The notes beneath the pieces were generated by a model. The model was not told the origin of the DNA and made no database searches. It saw only the letters and a program-made list of their open reading frames with translations. Both the position numbers and the translations under genes were made by a program. From Saprospiraceae bacterium (GTDB taxonomy: Bacteria; Bacteroidota; Bacteroidia; Chitinophagales; Saprospiraceae), in contig JADJWV010000002.1 of NCBI GenBank assembly GCA_016716185.1, positions 2,580,501 through 2,644,500 on the forward strand: a stretch of 64,000 nucleotides of DNA. The letters are read 5' to 3'. Numbering within the stretch: the stretch's first letter is position 1; each line of letters begins with the position of its first letter. Positions 43,704 through 52,040 of the stretch are shown here, piece after piece.

Positions 43704-44732
43704 TTAAAACAATAAGGGCTGCGATGGATTACCGCTTGGCAATCCCAAATGCCTGTATGCTTTTTCGGTCGCAATTCTGCCCCGCGGTGTTCTTTGAATA
43801 AAGCCTTCCATAATCAAAAAAGGTTCGTGTACCTCTTCGATAGTACCTGATTCTTCACCAACGGCTGTAGCCAGGGTATTCAGGCCTACGGGCCCTCCAG
43901 CAAATTTTTCGATGATGGTAGTCAGTATCCGGTTATCCATTTCGTCCAATCCTAAACTATCTACATTCAGAGCATTGAGTCCGAATTTTGCGATTTCCAA
44001 ATCGATAATACCCTCTCCCTTGATTTGGGCAAAATCCCGTAATCTCCGCAACAAGGCATTGGCTATTCTTGGGGTCCCCCTGCTCCTTCTGGAGATTTCG
44101 TGAATGCCCTCTGCTTCAGCTTCAACATTCAATAACCCTGCAGATCTGGTGATGATTTTCTCCAAAACGGCCTGGTCGTAATAATCCATGTGGCAGGTAA
44201 TTCCAAATCTCGATCTCAAAGGAGCTGTCAGCAAACCAACCCGGGTTGTAGCTCCTACCAGTGTAAAAGGATTGACTTTGATTTGTATACTTCGCGCATT
44301 AGGACCCGTATCAATCATAATATCGATCCGATAATCCTCCATTGCCGAATAGAGGTATTCTTCCACAACCGTATTCAGTCGATGAATTTCGTCGATAAAT
44401 AAAACATCTCCTTCTTGCAGGCTGGTAAGAAGGCCCGCCAGATCGCCTGGTTTTTCCAGAACAGGCCCTGAGCTGGCTTTTAATTGGGAGCCCATTTCAT
44501 TCGCAATAATATAGGACAGGGTGGTCTTTCCCAATCCGGGTGGACCATGAAGCAGAACGTGATCGAGAGCTTCTCCCCGCAGCTTGGCTGCCGCTATGAA
44601 TATTTTTAGGTTATCGATGACATGGTTTTGCCCACTGAATTCACCGAGATCCTTAGGCCGCAATGCTTTTTCAATTTGCCTTTCTTCGGGATTCTGCTGA
44701 TCAGACTGAGCGTCGAGAATGGGATTCTTCAT
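43704..44732 (-). CDS. ruvB: Holliday junction branch-migration helicase RuvB
   Basis: A AAA+ motor of about 342 residues that drives branch migration with RuvA. Walker A is HGPPGLGKTTLS, Walker B VLFIDEIHRL, sensor 1 TLVGATTR, and the arginine finger lies in LRSRFGI. The C-terminal winged helix holds RTPRGR and AYRHLG. The frame is open to an ATG at 44756, but the TACTTTTG promoter element at 44758-44765 places the transcription start at or after that codon, so the ATG at 44732 is preferred. ruvA and ruvC are not in the window. Transcription is divergent from icd. Confidence 0.96.
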   Translation of the reverse strand: MKNPILDAQSDQQNPEERQIEKALRPKDLGEFSGQNHVIDNLKIFIAAAKLRGEALDHVLLHGPPGLGKTTLSYIIANEMGSQLKASSGPVLEKPGDLAGLLTSLQEGDVLFIDEIHRLNTVVEEYLYSAMEDYRIDIMIDTGPNARSIQIKVNPFTLVGATTRVGLLTAPLRSRFGITCHMDYYDQAVLEKIITRSAGLLNVEAEAEGIHEISRRSRGTPRIANALLRRLRDFAQIKGEGIIDLEIAKFGLNALNVDSLGLDEMDNRILTTIIEKFAGGPVGLNTLATAVGEESGTIEEVHEPFLIMEGFIQRTPRGRIATEKAYRHLGLPSGNPSQPLLF

Positions 44733-44757
44733 AGAAAAACGAATGTTCAACTCCACT

Positions 44758-44765
44758 CAAAAGTA
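44758..44765 (-). promoter_or_regulatory. -7 promoter element TACTTTTG for ruvB
   Basis: Exact TAnnTTTG on the minus strand, 25 bp before the chosen ruvB ATG. Confidence 0.58.
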
Positions 44766-44849
44766 AGCCTTTCAATCTGGAAATCCCGATTCCGTATTAA
44801 ATAAAATGGTAATGCATGTGAAGAATTCCAGAAGCAGGAGAGCTTGGCA

Positions 44850-44857
44850 TAAATTTG
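44850..44857 (+). promoter_or_regulatory. -7 promoter element TAAATTTG for icd
   Basis: Exact TAnnTTTG on the plus strand, 30 bp before the icd ATG. Its final TTG would be read as a start codon by ORF finders, but it belongs to the promoter. Confidence 0.62.
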
Positions 44858-44887
44858 TCTCATTATTTACTAATAAAAAACCAAGGT

Positions 44888-46108
44888 ATGGCAGGACAGA
44901 AAATTACATGTATTCAAGGGAAATTAAATGTACCGGACAATCCGGTGATTCCTTTTATAGAAGGCGATGGTACCGGACCTGACATTTGGGCCGCTTCCGT
45001 TAGAGTTATTGATGCTGCTGTATCCAAATCCTATGGATCTTCCAGAAAAATTGAATGGAAAGAAGTTTTAGCGGGAGAAAAGGCTTTCAATCAAACACAA
45101 AACTGGCTTCCTCAGGAAACCTTGGATGTAATATCCGATTGTCTCGTTGCCATAAAAGGGCCTTTAACAACTCCGGTTGGTGGTGGAATCAGATCGCTGA
45201 ATGTAGCACTCAGACAGCAATTGGACTTGTATGCATGCATCAGACCCGTCCGTTGGTTTGAGGGGGTTCCTTCCCCTGTAAAAGAGCCAGGAAAGGTAAA
45301 CATGACCATTTTTAGGGAAAATACCGAAGACATCTACGCCGGTATTGAATTTCAGGCCGGAACCGAAGATTCGAAGAAATTCAGGGAAATTTTACAAAGG
45401 GAATTTCCAGACCGATTTAAAAAAGTTAGGTTTCCGGATTCCACTGGATTTGGGATCAAACCGGTTTCAAAAGAAGGAACTGAGAGATTGGTACGTGCAG
45501 CTATTGAACATGCGATCAGCAACCATGCGAAATCATTAACCCTCGTTCACAAAGGGAACATCATGAAATTCACCGAGGGCAGTTTCATGGAATGGGGTTA
45601 TGCTTTAGCTGTCAATGAATTTGGTGGAAGCTTGCTCGATGGTGGTCCCTGGGTAAAACTACCTAATGGAATGATCATTAAAGACGTTATTGCCGATGCT
45701 TTTCTGCAACAAATTCTTTTGAGACCTGAAGAATACGATGTGATTGCTACCCTCAATTTAAATGGCGATTATATATCAGATGCACTGGCTGCTCAGGTTG
45801 GTGGTATTGGGATCGCACCAGGTGCCAATATAAACTATCTTACCGGCCACGCCATTTTTGAAGCAACCCATGGTACTGCACCTAAATATGCAGGCCAGGA
45901 CAAAGTAAATCCAAGTTCTGTAATTCTTTCCGGAGTTATGATGCTTGAATATATGGGTTGGAATGAAGCTGCTCAAAAAATCGTCAGCGGATTGGAAAAA
46001 GCCATCTCAAACAGAAGAGTGACCTACGATTTTCACAGACTGATGGACAACGCGGTGTTATTAAAATGTAGTGAATTCGGAGACGAGATTATTTCCAATA
46101 TGGAGTAA
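44888..46108 (+). CDS. icd: NADP-dependent isocitrate dehydrogenase
   Basis: About 406 residues; oxidises isocitrate to 2-oxoglutarate in the TCA cycle. It is the E. coli-type homodimeric enzyme, with PVIPFIEGDGTGPDIW, the substrate serine region GGGIRSLNVALRQ, YACIRPVRWFEG, FRENTEDIYAG, LVHKGNIMKFTEG and FEATHGTAPKYAG. The upstream TTG at 44855 is part of the promoter, so the ATG at 44888 (MAGQKITC) is used. A bidirectional terminator separates it from the DUF1573 gene. Confidence 0.96.
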   Translation: MAGQKITCIQGKLNVPDNPVIPFIEGDGTGPDIWAASVRVIDAAVSKSYGSSRKIEWKEVLAGEKAFNQTQNWLPQETLDVISDCLVAIKGPLTTPVGGGIRSLNVALRQQLDLYACIRPVRWFEGVPSPVKEPGKVNMTIFRENTEDIYAGIEFQAGTEDSKKFREILQREFPDRFKKVRFPDSTGFGIKPVSKEGTERLVRAAIEHAISNHAKSLTLVHKGNIMKFTEGSFMEWGYALAVNEFGGSLLDGGPWVKLPNGMIIKDVIADAFLQQILLRPEEYDVIATLNLNGDYISDALAAQVGGIGIAPGANINYLTGHAIFEATHGTAPKYAGQDKVNPSSVILSGVMMLEYMGWNEAAQKIVSGLEKAISNRRVTYDFHRLMDNAVLLKCSEFGDEIISNME

Positions 46109-46171
46109 GAATTTAACAGGAGTATTCTTTACAATTTAATATCCTCAGTTTGCAGAATCCAGCAAACCGAC

Positions 46172-46211
46172 AAAAAAAAATCCCGAAGCTTTTGACTTCG
46201 GGATTTTTTTT
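46172..46211. terminator. Bidirectional intrinsic terminator between icd and the DUF1573 gene
   Basis: Stem AATCCCGAAG / CTTCGGGATT with a 7-nt loop (TTTTGA region), flanked by nine A on the left and eight T on the right. It can therefore end transcripts from both convergent genes. Confidence 0.93.
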
Positions 46212-46226
46212 GAATGATTTATTTTT

Positions 46227-46688
46227 TTAACCTTTTGGTGTCAAAATATTTCCATCATTTTTTGGGAGAGTCTGTTCTTCATCAGCAGAAACATTGCCTT
46301 TTAATGTAATTCTGCTTTCCTGATCGCCTTCATTGGTAGTCACGCTTACACTTTTGTTGATGGGGCCAATGCGTTGTGTGTCATAGCGAATTTCGATCAC
46401 GCCTTTTTCACCAGGCATGATGGGTTCTTTCGGCCAGGTAGGAACGGTACATCCACAGGATCCTCTTGCACTTTTTATAATGAGGGGTTCAGTTCCCGTA
46501 TTAGTAAAAACCGCTTTGCGTAAAGGATCTGCTCCTTTTTTAATTTCACCATAATCAACAACCGTATTGTCCCACTCTAAATGTGGTCCGGTTGTTTTCA
46601 CAGGGGTCGTGGTTACACCAGGGGTTGTTTGCGCTCCAACTAAACCCAGGAACATAACCATTGCCAATAGAGTCAAAATGTTTTTCAT
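46227..46688 (-). CDS. DUF1573 exported protein
   Basis: About 153 residues. A signal peptide (MKNILTLLAMVMFLGLVGAQ) precedes a Thr/Pro-rich linker and a DUF1573 immunoglobulin-like domain (VDYGEIKKGADPLRKAVFTNTG, ARGSCGCTVPTWPKEPIMPGE). The CGCT motif is diagnostic. DUF1573 proteins are abundant exported proteins of unknown function in Bacteroidota. The frame is open to 46757, but a TACATTTG promoter element at 46713-46720 lies inside that extension, so the start at 46688 is used. Confidence 0.9.
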   Translation of the reverse strand: MKNILTLLAMVMFLGLVGAQTTPGVTTTPVKTTGPHLEWDNTVVDYGEIKKGADPLRKAVFTNTGTEPLIIKSARGSCGCTVPTWPKEPIMPGEKGVIEIRYDTQRIGPINKSVSVTTNEGDQESRITLKGNVSADEEQTLPKNDGNILTPKG

Positions 46689-46712
46689 TGGTATTATGTT
46701 TTTTAAGTATAA

Positions 46713-46720
46713 CAAATGTA
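46713..46720 (-). promoter_or_regulatory. -7 promoter element TACATTTG for the DUF1573 gene
   Basis: Exact TAnnTTTG on the minus strand, 24 bp before the DUF1573 ATG. Confidence 0.6.
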
Positions 46721-46843
46721 ACGAAATAATGTCCTCAATTTGGCACAAAGATATCAAAATGCGTTGTTAACTCTGTGTTAAATGAATATTTTAACTCATA
46801 TTTAGCGAAAACATCCGGTTCGGGGAGGCTAAAAATAAAAGCT

Positions 46844-46851
46844 TATTTTTG
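46844..46851 (+). promoter_or_regulatory. -7 promoter element TATTTTTG for the fused E1 gene
   Basis: Exact TAnnTTTG on the plus strand, 17 bp before the ATG at 46869. Confidence 0.6.
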
Positions 46852-46868
46852 TGAAGTAATTAAGTAAA

Positions 46869-49256
46869 ATGATTTTATTGGAACCCATTCGCGATGCATT
46901 GAATTCCATTTCGGGCGAATTCAGTCAGTTTAAAAAAGAAGTCGTTCAGGATTTTTGGATTTGCCTGGTTAGCAGGGAATGTTCTTTGCTGGGCAGGAAG
47001 GAAGTACTTACGGGTAAAGCTAAATTTGGAATTCTTGGCGATGGAAAAGAAGTACCTCAAGTCGCGATGGCCAGAGCTTTTCAAAAAGGTGATTTCAGAT
47101 CTGGTTATTACAGAGACCAGACATTCATGATGGCTTTGGGTTTATGCACCGTCCAGGATTATTTTGCCCAGCTCTATGCGGATCCGGCTAACGATCCCTT
47201 CAGTAAAGGCAGGCAAATGAACGCCCATTTTTCTTCACCGCTACTCGATCAGAATGGATATCCTTTAGATCAAACCGGACATTTTAATATCTCTGCGGAT
47301 ATTTCCAGTACTGCCGGACAAATGGCAAGAGCTCTTGGTCTGGCCTTGGCTTCCAAGTATTACCGAAATATGGACAACCATGAGCTGGCTTCGGGCTTTT
47401 CAAACGGAGGAAATGAAGTCTGCTTTTGCACCATCGGCGATGCGTCGACATCCGAAGGCATTTTCTGGGAAACTTTAAATGCTGCAGCTGTGATGCAAGT
47501 ACCTCTGGCAGTATCCGTTTGGGATGACGGTTATGGCATTTCAGTTCCCATTGAATTACAAACGGTCAAACAAAATATTTCTGAAGCTTTATCGGGATTT
47601 GAAAAGACCAAAAGCGAGAATGGCATTAAAATATTTAAAACCCGGGGGTGGAATTATCCCGAACTCGTAAATATCTACAAAGAAGGTATTGAACAATGCC
47701 GAACAGAACATGTTCCGGTGCTTTTTCATGTTCGCGAAGTCACACAACCTCAGGGACATTCTACATCGGGTTCACACGAACGATATAAATCCAAAGAACG
47801 ATTGAAGTGGGAAGCAGAATACGATTGCATCCTCAAAATGGAACAATGGATCGAGAGCAATTCGATCTTATCGGTGGAACAATGCAAAGAACTCAGAGAG
47901 CTTGCCAAATCTTATGTTCGAAATCAAAAAAATATTGCCTGGTCAAATTTTATTAATCCAATCCTGGATTTAAAAAATGAACTTTCGGAAATTCTTTCAA
48001 ATTTGGATTTTGCTGAGGCCATAGAAAAACTAAACCAGTTAAAAGAACCGTTGATTCATGAATTATTGGAAACTGCAAGAAGGTGTGTAATTCATGCATC
48101 CAGTGACAAAAATCTAAGCCAATTAACTTCATGGATTCAACGACAGTATTCAAAAGCATCGGAAATATATCACAGTAATGTTTATTCGGAAACCGATAAT
48201 TCATCATTGGCCGTTGAACATATTCCACCCCGTTATTCGGAGCATTCCTCAGAATTAAATGGGTATCAGATCCTCAATTATTTTTTCGATCAAAAATTTG
48301 AGACGGACAAAAGGTTTTTTGCATTTGGAGAGGATGTCGGAAAAATCGGTGATGTTAATCAAGGCTTTGCCGGACTCCAGGAGAAGTATGGAGAACATAG
48401 AATATTTGATTGTGGCATCCGCGAATGGTCTATCGTTGGACAGGCAATCGGAACGGCCATGAGAGGTTTGAAACCCATTGCTGAAATTCAATATCTGGAT
48501 TATATCGTATATGCCTTATCACCGCTGATGGATGATTTAGCAACCGTACGCTACCGCTCCGGTGGTAAACAATGTGCCCCTGCAATCATTAGAACACGGG
48601 GTCACAGATTGGAAGGGATTTGGCATTCAGGTTCTCCTATTGGAATGTTATTGCACTCTTTAAGGGGAATCTGCGTTTGTGTTCCGAGGAATATGACTCA
48701 AGCTGCCGGTATGTACAACACCTTGTTGAACAGTGATGATCCGGGTTTGGTTATTGAATGCCTGAACGCATACAGGCTCAAAGAAAAATTGCCAGACAAT
48801 ATGGGTAGCTACACCGTACCCCTTGGAAAAGTTGAAATTCTCGAATCCGGCAACGACCTGACTTTAGTGACCTATGGTTCCTGCGTACGAATAGCTCAAG
48901 ATGCCATCGCAACTTTAAAATCCTTTGGTATATCTATTGAATTGATAGATGCTCAATCCCTTTTGCCCTTTGATATTGAAAATGAAATCGGAAATTCTCT
49001 GAAAAAAACAAATAAACTGGTAGTATTGGATGAAGACGTTCCGGGTGGAGCCAGCGCATATATATTGCAGCAGGTTCTTGAAGTACAGGGTGCTTACCAT
49101 TACCTGGACAGCCCACCTCAAACTATAACTGCAAAAAATAACCGCCCTCCATATGGCAGTACCGGCGATTATTTTACTAAACCTAATGCAGAAGACGTTG
49201 TTGAATTAATAATTGACATCTTGAAATCCTATGAACCCGGTAGATTCTCTTTTTGA
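46869..49256 (+). CDS. Fused alpha/beta 2-oxoacid dehydrogenase E1 (branched-chain type)
   Basis: A 795-residue thiamine-diphosphate enzyme in which the alpha and beta subunits are one chain. The alpha part (residues ~1-350) has RSGYYRDQTFMMALGL and the ThDP motif IGDASTSEGIFWETLN near residue 190, where the usual GDG is GDA. A helical linker spans about 350-460. The beta part has FGEDVGKIGDVNQGF, FDCGIREWSIVGQAIG, EIQYLDYI and EDVPGGASAYILQQVLE. Such enzymes oxidise branched-chain 2-oxoacids or pyruvate with E2/E3 partners, which are not in the window. The downstream glycosyltransferase gene begins 59 bp later and may share its promoter. Confidence 0.88.
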   Translation: MILLEPIRDALNSISGEFSQFKKEVVQDFWICLVSRECSLLGRKEVLTGKAKFGILGDGKEVPQVAMARAFQKGDFRSGYYRDQTFMMALGLCTVQDYFAQLYADPANDPFSKGRQMNAHFSSPLLDQNGYPLDQTGHFNISADISSTAGQMARALGLALASKYYRNMDNHELASGFSNGGNEVCFCTIGDASTSEGIFWETLNAAAVMQVPLAVSVWDDGYGISVPIELQTVKQNISEALSGFEKTKSENGIKIFKTRGWNYPELVNIYKEGIEQCRTEHVPVLFHVREVTQPQGHSTSGSHERYKSKERLKWEAEYDCILKMEQWIESNSILSVEQCKELRELAKSYVRNQKNIAWSNFINPILDLKNELSEILSNLDFAEAIEKLNQLKEPLIHELLETARRCVIHASSDKNLSQLTSWIQRQYSKASEIYHSNVYSETDNSSLAVEHIPPRYSEHSSELNGYQILNYFFDQKFETDKRFFAFGEDVGKIGDVNQGFAGLQEKYGEHRIFDCGIREWSIVGQAIGTAMRGLKPIAEIQYLDYIVYALSPLMDDLATVRYRSGGKQCAPAIIRTRGHRLEGIWHSGSPIGMLLHSLRGICVCVPRNMTQAAGMYNTLLNSDDPGLVIECLNAYRLKEKLPDNMGSYTVPLGKVEILESGNDLTLVTYGSCVRIAQDAIATLKSFGISIELIDAQSLLPFDIENEIGNSLKKTNKLVVLDEDVPGGASAYILQQVLEVQGAYHYLDSPPQTITAKNNRPPYGSTGDYFTKPNAEDVVELIIDILKSYEPGRFSF

Positions 49257-49315
49257 AAGCAACCTAAAAGGTAAATAAAATAAAATTCTCTTCAGAAAAT
49301 TATCAATTAAACATC

Positions 49316-50050
49316 TTGAGTCGCAACCTGGTCATCATTCCAACTTACAATGAAATTGAGAATATCGAATCCATTCTCAATGCTGTGATTCAATTGCCTT
49401 TGGAATGCGATATTCTTGTTGTTGACGATGGTTCACCGGATGGAACGGGTGCAAAAGTATTGGAATGTGCAGATCGATTTCCGGGAAGAATTCATTTATT
49501 GCAGCGCCAAGAAAAATCAGGACTTGGGAAAGCTTATGTAGCAGGATTCAACTGGGCATTAAATAGATCGTATACCTGCATTGCTGAAATGGATGCCGAT
49601 TTTTCTCATCCTCCTGAAAGACTCATCGAAATGTTTGGGACTTGTAATTCAGGAAAAGCAGATGTCTGTGTTGGTTCGAGATATGTAAAAGGCGGAGGAG
49701 TTTTAAACTGGCCAAAAAGCAGACTCCTGCTCTCAAAAGGTGCTTCCCTGTATGTACGAATGATAACCGGCATGCCGGTATTGGATCCAACAGCGGGATT
49801 TATTTGTTACAAAAGCAATGTACTGCAAGCCATTAATCTGAATAACCTGCAATTTAGTGGTTACGCTTTTCAAATAGAAATGAAGTATTCTGCTTACAAA
49901 CTAGGTTTTACAATCCGCGAAATTCCAATCCTTTTCCCTGACCGAATCAGAGGAAAATCAAAAATGAACATTTTTATAATTAAAGAAGCTTTGTTAGGCG
50001 TATTCCAACTTCGTTTTAAAAAGTTTAATCCAGTCATCCGTCACTCCTGA
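49316..50050 (+). CDS. Polyprenol monophosphomannose synthase-like glycosyltransferase (GT2)
   Basis: A 244-residue GT2 enzyme related to DPM1. The N-terminal strand NLVIIPTYNEIENIESIL, the nucleotide-binding VVDDGSPDGTG, the metal site EMDADFSHPPE and the conserved GSRYVKGGGVLNWP all match polyprenol-phosphate-mannose synthases. It ends without a membrane-anchor domain, so it is the soluble short form. The start is a TTG (reads SRNLVIIPTY); no ATG is available close by. Role: probably provides a lipid-linked sugar for glycoprotein or glycolipid synthesis. Donor and acceptor are inferred. Confidence 0.88.
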   Translation: MSRNLVIIPTYNEIENIESILNAVIQLPLECDILVVDDGSPDGTGAKVLECADRFPGRIHLLQRQEKSGLGKAYVAGFNWALNRSYTCIAEMDADFSHPPERLIEMFGTCNSGKADVCVGSRYVKGGGVLNWPKSRLLLSKGASLYVRMITGMPVLDPTAGFICYKSNVLQAINLNNLQFSGYAFQIEMKYSAYKLGFTIREIPILFPDRIRGKSKMNIFIIKEALLGVFQLRFKKFNPVIRHS

Positions 50051-50058
50051 TTCCTCTT

Positions 50059-50679
50059 TTACTTTCTGCCAAAATCAGCCGGATTTTCTCCCCATTTTTC
50101 CGTTTCCCATTTTAAAACAGGGTTCGCGTATCGGTTGTGATGAAGCCAATCCACTGCTCTTTTCAACAAGTCCTCCAAAATCCTGTTGGATGCATCAAAT
50201 TTTAATTTCGTTGCAGGGTGTTTGAGTTTAACCCAATTCATTGCAATTTTGGAATCGGAGTAAATAGGAATGGATTCCTTTCCTTCTTTTTTCATAAGGG
50301 CAAGTGCATGCACGATCGCTAAGAATTCGCCAACATTATTGGTCCCCTTTTTAAAGGGTCCGACATGAAAAAATTCAGTTCCATTATCAAGAAATACTCC
50401 CCGGTATTCAAGATCTCCTGGATTACCACTGCATGCAGCATCGACAGCAATTGCATTTCTATTAACTTCTTCAGTCCATTGTTTGATTTTTTTTATTTCC
50501 GATTTTGGCTTTTCGGAATAAATTTGATGAAAAGCGATATGCGCTTCTTCTTTGGATTCAAAAGCTTTGTACTTTGCATTGGGAAATGCTTTAACTTGCA
50601 ATTGACAGGATTCCCAGGAATTATAAATTCCCGGTTGATGTCCATGCCATACTACATAATATTTTTGTTTTTTTGCCAT
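50059..50679 (-). CDS. rnhA: Ribonuclease HI with N-terminal viroplasmin (hybrid-binding) domain
   Basis: About 206 residues. Residues 1-50 (YYVVWHGHQPGIYNSWESC...KAFESKEEA) are the caulimovirus-viroplasmin/RNase H hybrid-binding domain that grips RNA/DNA duplexes. The catalytic domain follows with the acidic residues in AVDAACSGNPG, GEFLAIVHAL, IYSDSKIA and NPADFGRK. It removes RNA from RNA/DNA hybrids. The preferred ATG at 50679 shares bases with the tatD ATG on the other strand. The frame stays open to 50703, but that extension lies inside tatD. Confidence 0.93.
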   Translation of the reverse strand: MAKKQKYYVVWHGHQPGIYNSWESCQLQVKAFPNAKYKAFESKEEAHIAFHQIYSEKPKSEIKKIKQWTEEVNRNAIAVDAACSGNPGDLEYRGVFLDNGTEFFHVGPFKKGTNNVGEFLAIVHALALMKKEGKESIPIYSDSKIAMNWVKLKHPATKLKFDASNRILEDLLKRAVDWLHHNRYANPVLKWETEKWGENPADFGRK

Positions 50680-51460
50680 GAAGGATCTTTCATTTATAGA
50701 CACGCACGCTCATTTATATCTCGATGTATTCAACGAAGACAGGGATCGCGTTTTACAAAATGCACTCGATGTAAATGTACAAAAAATAGTACTGCCCAAT
50801 ATCGACCAGACCTCTCTGACTGGCATGCTCGAATTGCAAAAAAAATTTCCAGATCATTGTTATGCCACAATTGGATTACATCCATGCGACGTCAAAGAAA
50901 ATTTCCAATCTGTGCTTGACGATTTCCAATCCCAAATTGAAAATCCGGTTTTCGTAGCTATTGGAGAATGTGGAACAGATGCATATTGGGATCTCACCTA
51001 CTGGGAAGAACAAAAAACAGCTTTTTCAATTCAAATGGAGTGGGCAAAATCAACAGGTAAACCGATTATTATTCATTCGAGAAACAGTCTGGAAGAAAAT
51101 ATAAAATTAGTGCGATCTGCACAGGATGGACGGCTGACCGGTGTTTTTCATTGCTTTGGAGGAAATGAAGAAGAAGCACGGCAAATTATTGATCTTGGAT
51201 TTTATCTGGGCATAGGAGGCACCATCAGCTATAAAAAAAATCAGGCAATTGATGCCCTCCCAAAAATTCCAATAGAGTCAATCGTTTTAGAAACCGACTC
51301 CCCTTTCTTAACTCCTGTACCACACAGGGGAAAAAGAAATGAACCTGCTTTTATTCCACATATTGCCGACCACCTGACAAAAATATTAGACCGGTCTTTT
51401 GAAGAAATTGCAAACTCCACAACATCAAATGCATTTAATTTATTTAAACTCATTCGATAA
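50678..51460 (+). CDS. tatD: TatD family metal-dependent deoxyribonuclease
   Basis: 260 residues of the TatD TIM-barrel metallohydrolase family. Metal-binding motifs are DTHAHLYLD, IGLHPCDV, IGECGTDAYW, IIHSRNS, HCFGG and ETDSPFLTP. TatD proteins act as 3'-5' exonucleases in DNA repair and degradation. Its ATG overlaps the rnhA start on the other strand within one CATG. No promoter element could be placed between them, because there is no intergenic space. Confidence 0.93.
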   Translation: MKDLSFIDTHAHLYLDVFNEDRDRVLQNALDVNVQKIVLPNIDQTSLTGMLELQKKFPDHCYATIGLHPCDVKENFQSVLDDFQSQIENPVFVAIGECGTDAYWDLTYWEEQKTAFSIQMEWAKSTGKPIIIHSRNSLEENIKLVRSAQDGRLTGVFHCFGGNEEEARQIIDLGFYLGIGGTISYKKNQAIDALPKIPIESIVLETDSPFLTPVPHRGKRNEPAFIPHIADHLTKILDRSFEEIANSTTSNAFNLFKLIR

Positions 51461-51664
51461 TAATTGTAAGTTGAAAAATTATCTGGTTTTCAAATAAGAT
51501 TTCTACATGGATCACTCTTGTGATACCCAAGATACATTTCCAATAACATTTAATTCTTTATGGAGCTACTCGCAAACAATACTCATCATACTATGAGTTT
51601 GAAAGCGACCATTCGAAACAGAACAGTACTTAATCAGTAAACTTTAATACAAGTAATAGGAAAG

Positions 51665-51752
51665 CGGAAGGTCAGGGATTCGAACCCTGGGTACCCTTTT
51701 GGGGTACACGCACTTTCCAGGCGCGCCAATTAAACCACTCTTGCAACCTTCC
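51665..51752 (-). tRNA. tRNA-Ser (GGA)
   Basis: On the minus strand the 88-nt transcript has acceptor GGAAGGT/ACCTTCC, a D arm, an anticodon loop CTGGAAA with anticodon GGA, a long class II variable arm (GTACCCCAAAAGGGTAC) and the T arm CAGGG/CCCTG with loop TTCGAAT. The discriminator is G and CCA is not encoded. The long variable arm confirms serine identity. Confidence 0.96.
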
Positions 51753-51759
51753 CGGACCG

Positions 51760-51767
51760 CAAAAATA
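51760..51767 (-). promoter_or_regulatory. -7 promoter element TATTTTTG for tRNA-Ser
   Basis: Exact TAnnTTTG on the minus strand, 7 bp upstream of the tRNA 5' end, so the primary transcript would start almost at the mature end. Confidence 0.62.
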
Positions 51768-52040
51768 TAAAGCAGTCAGTTAAATAGGACATTTAAACTA
51801 AAATTTTGAGGTATTATAAGCGCAAATAGGTAAAAAAGATAGGATTAATGAATAGTAACTATCTGATTTGCAGTAACATATATGAAATTAAATCATATTT
51901 TACAGCCACATCCCTAAATAAATGTACTTACTTTGTGAACCAAAAGAACCTATTTGTTCCATTTGTCGAATACTGACATCCTTCCGTAGTTCAAACAGCA
52001 AATAAAAAAAACCTTCAATTAAATTCGATATAAATCCTGG

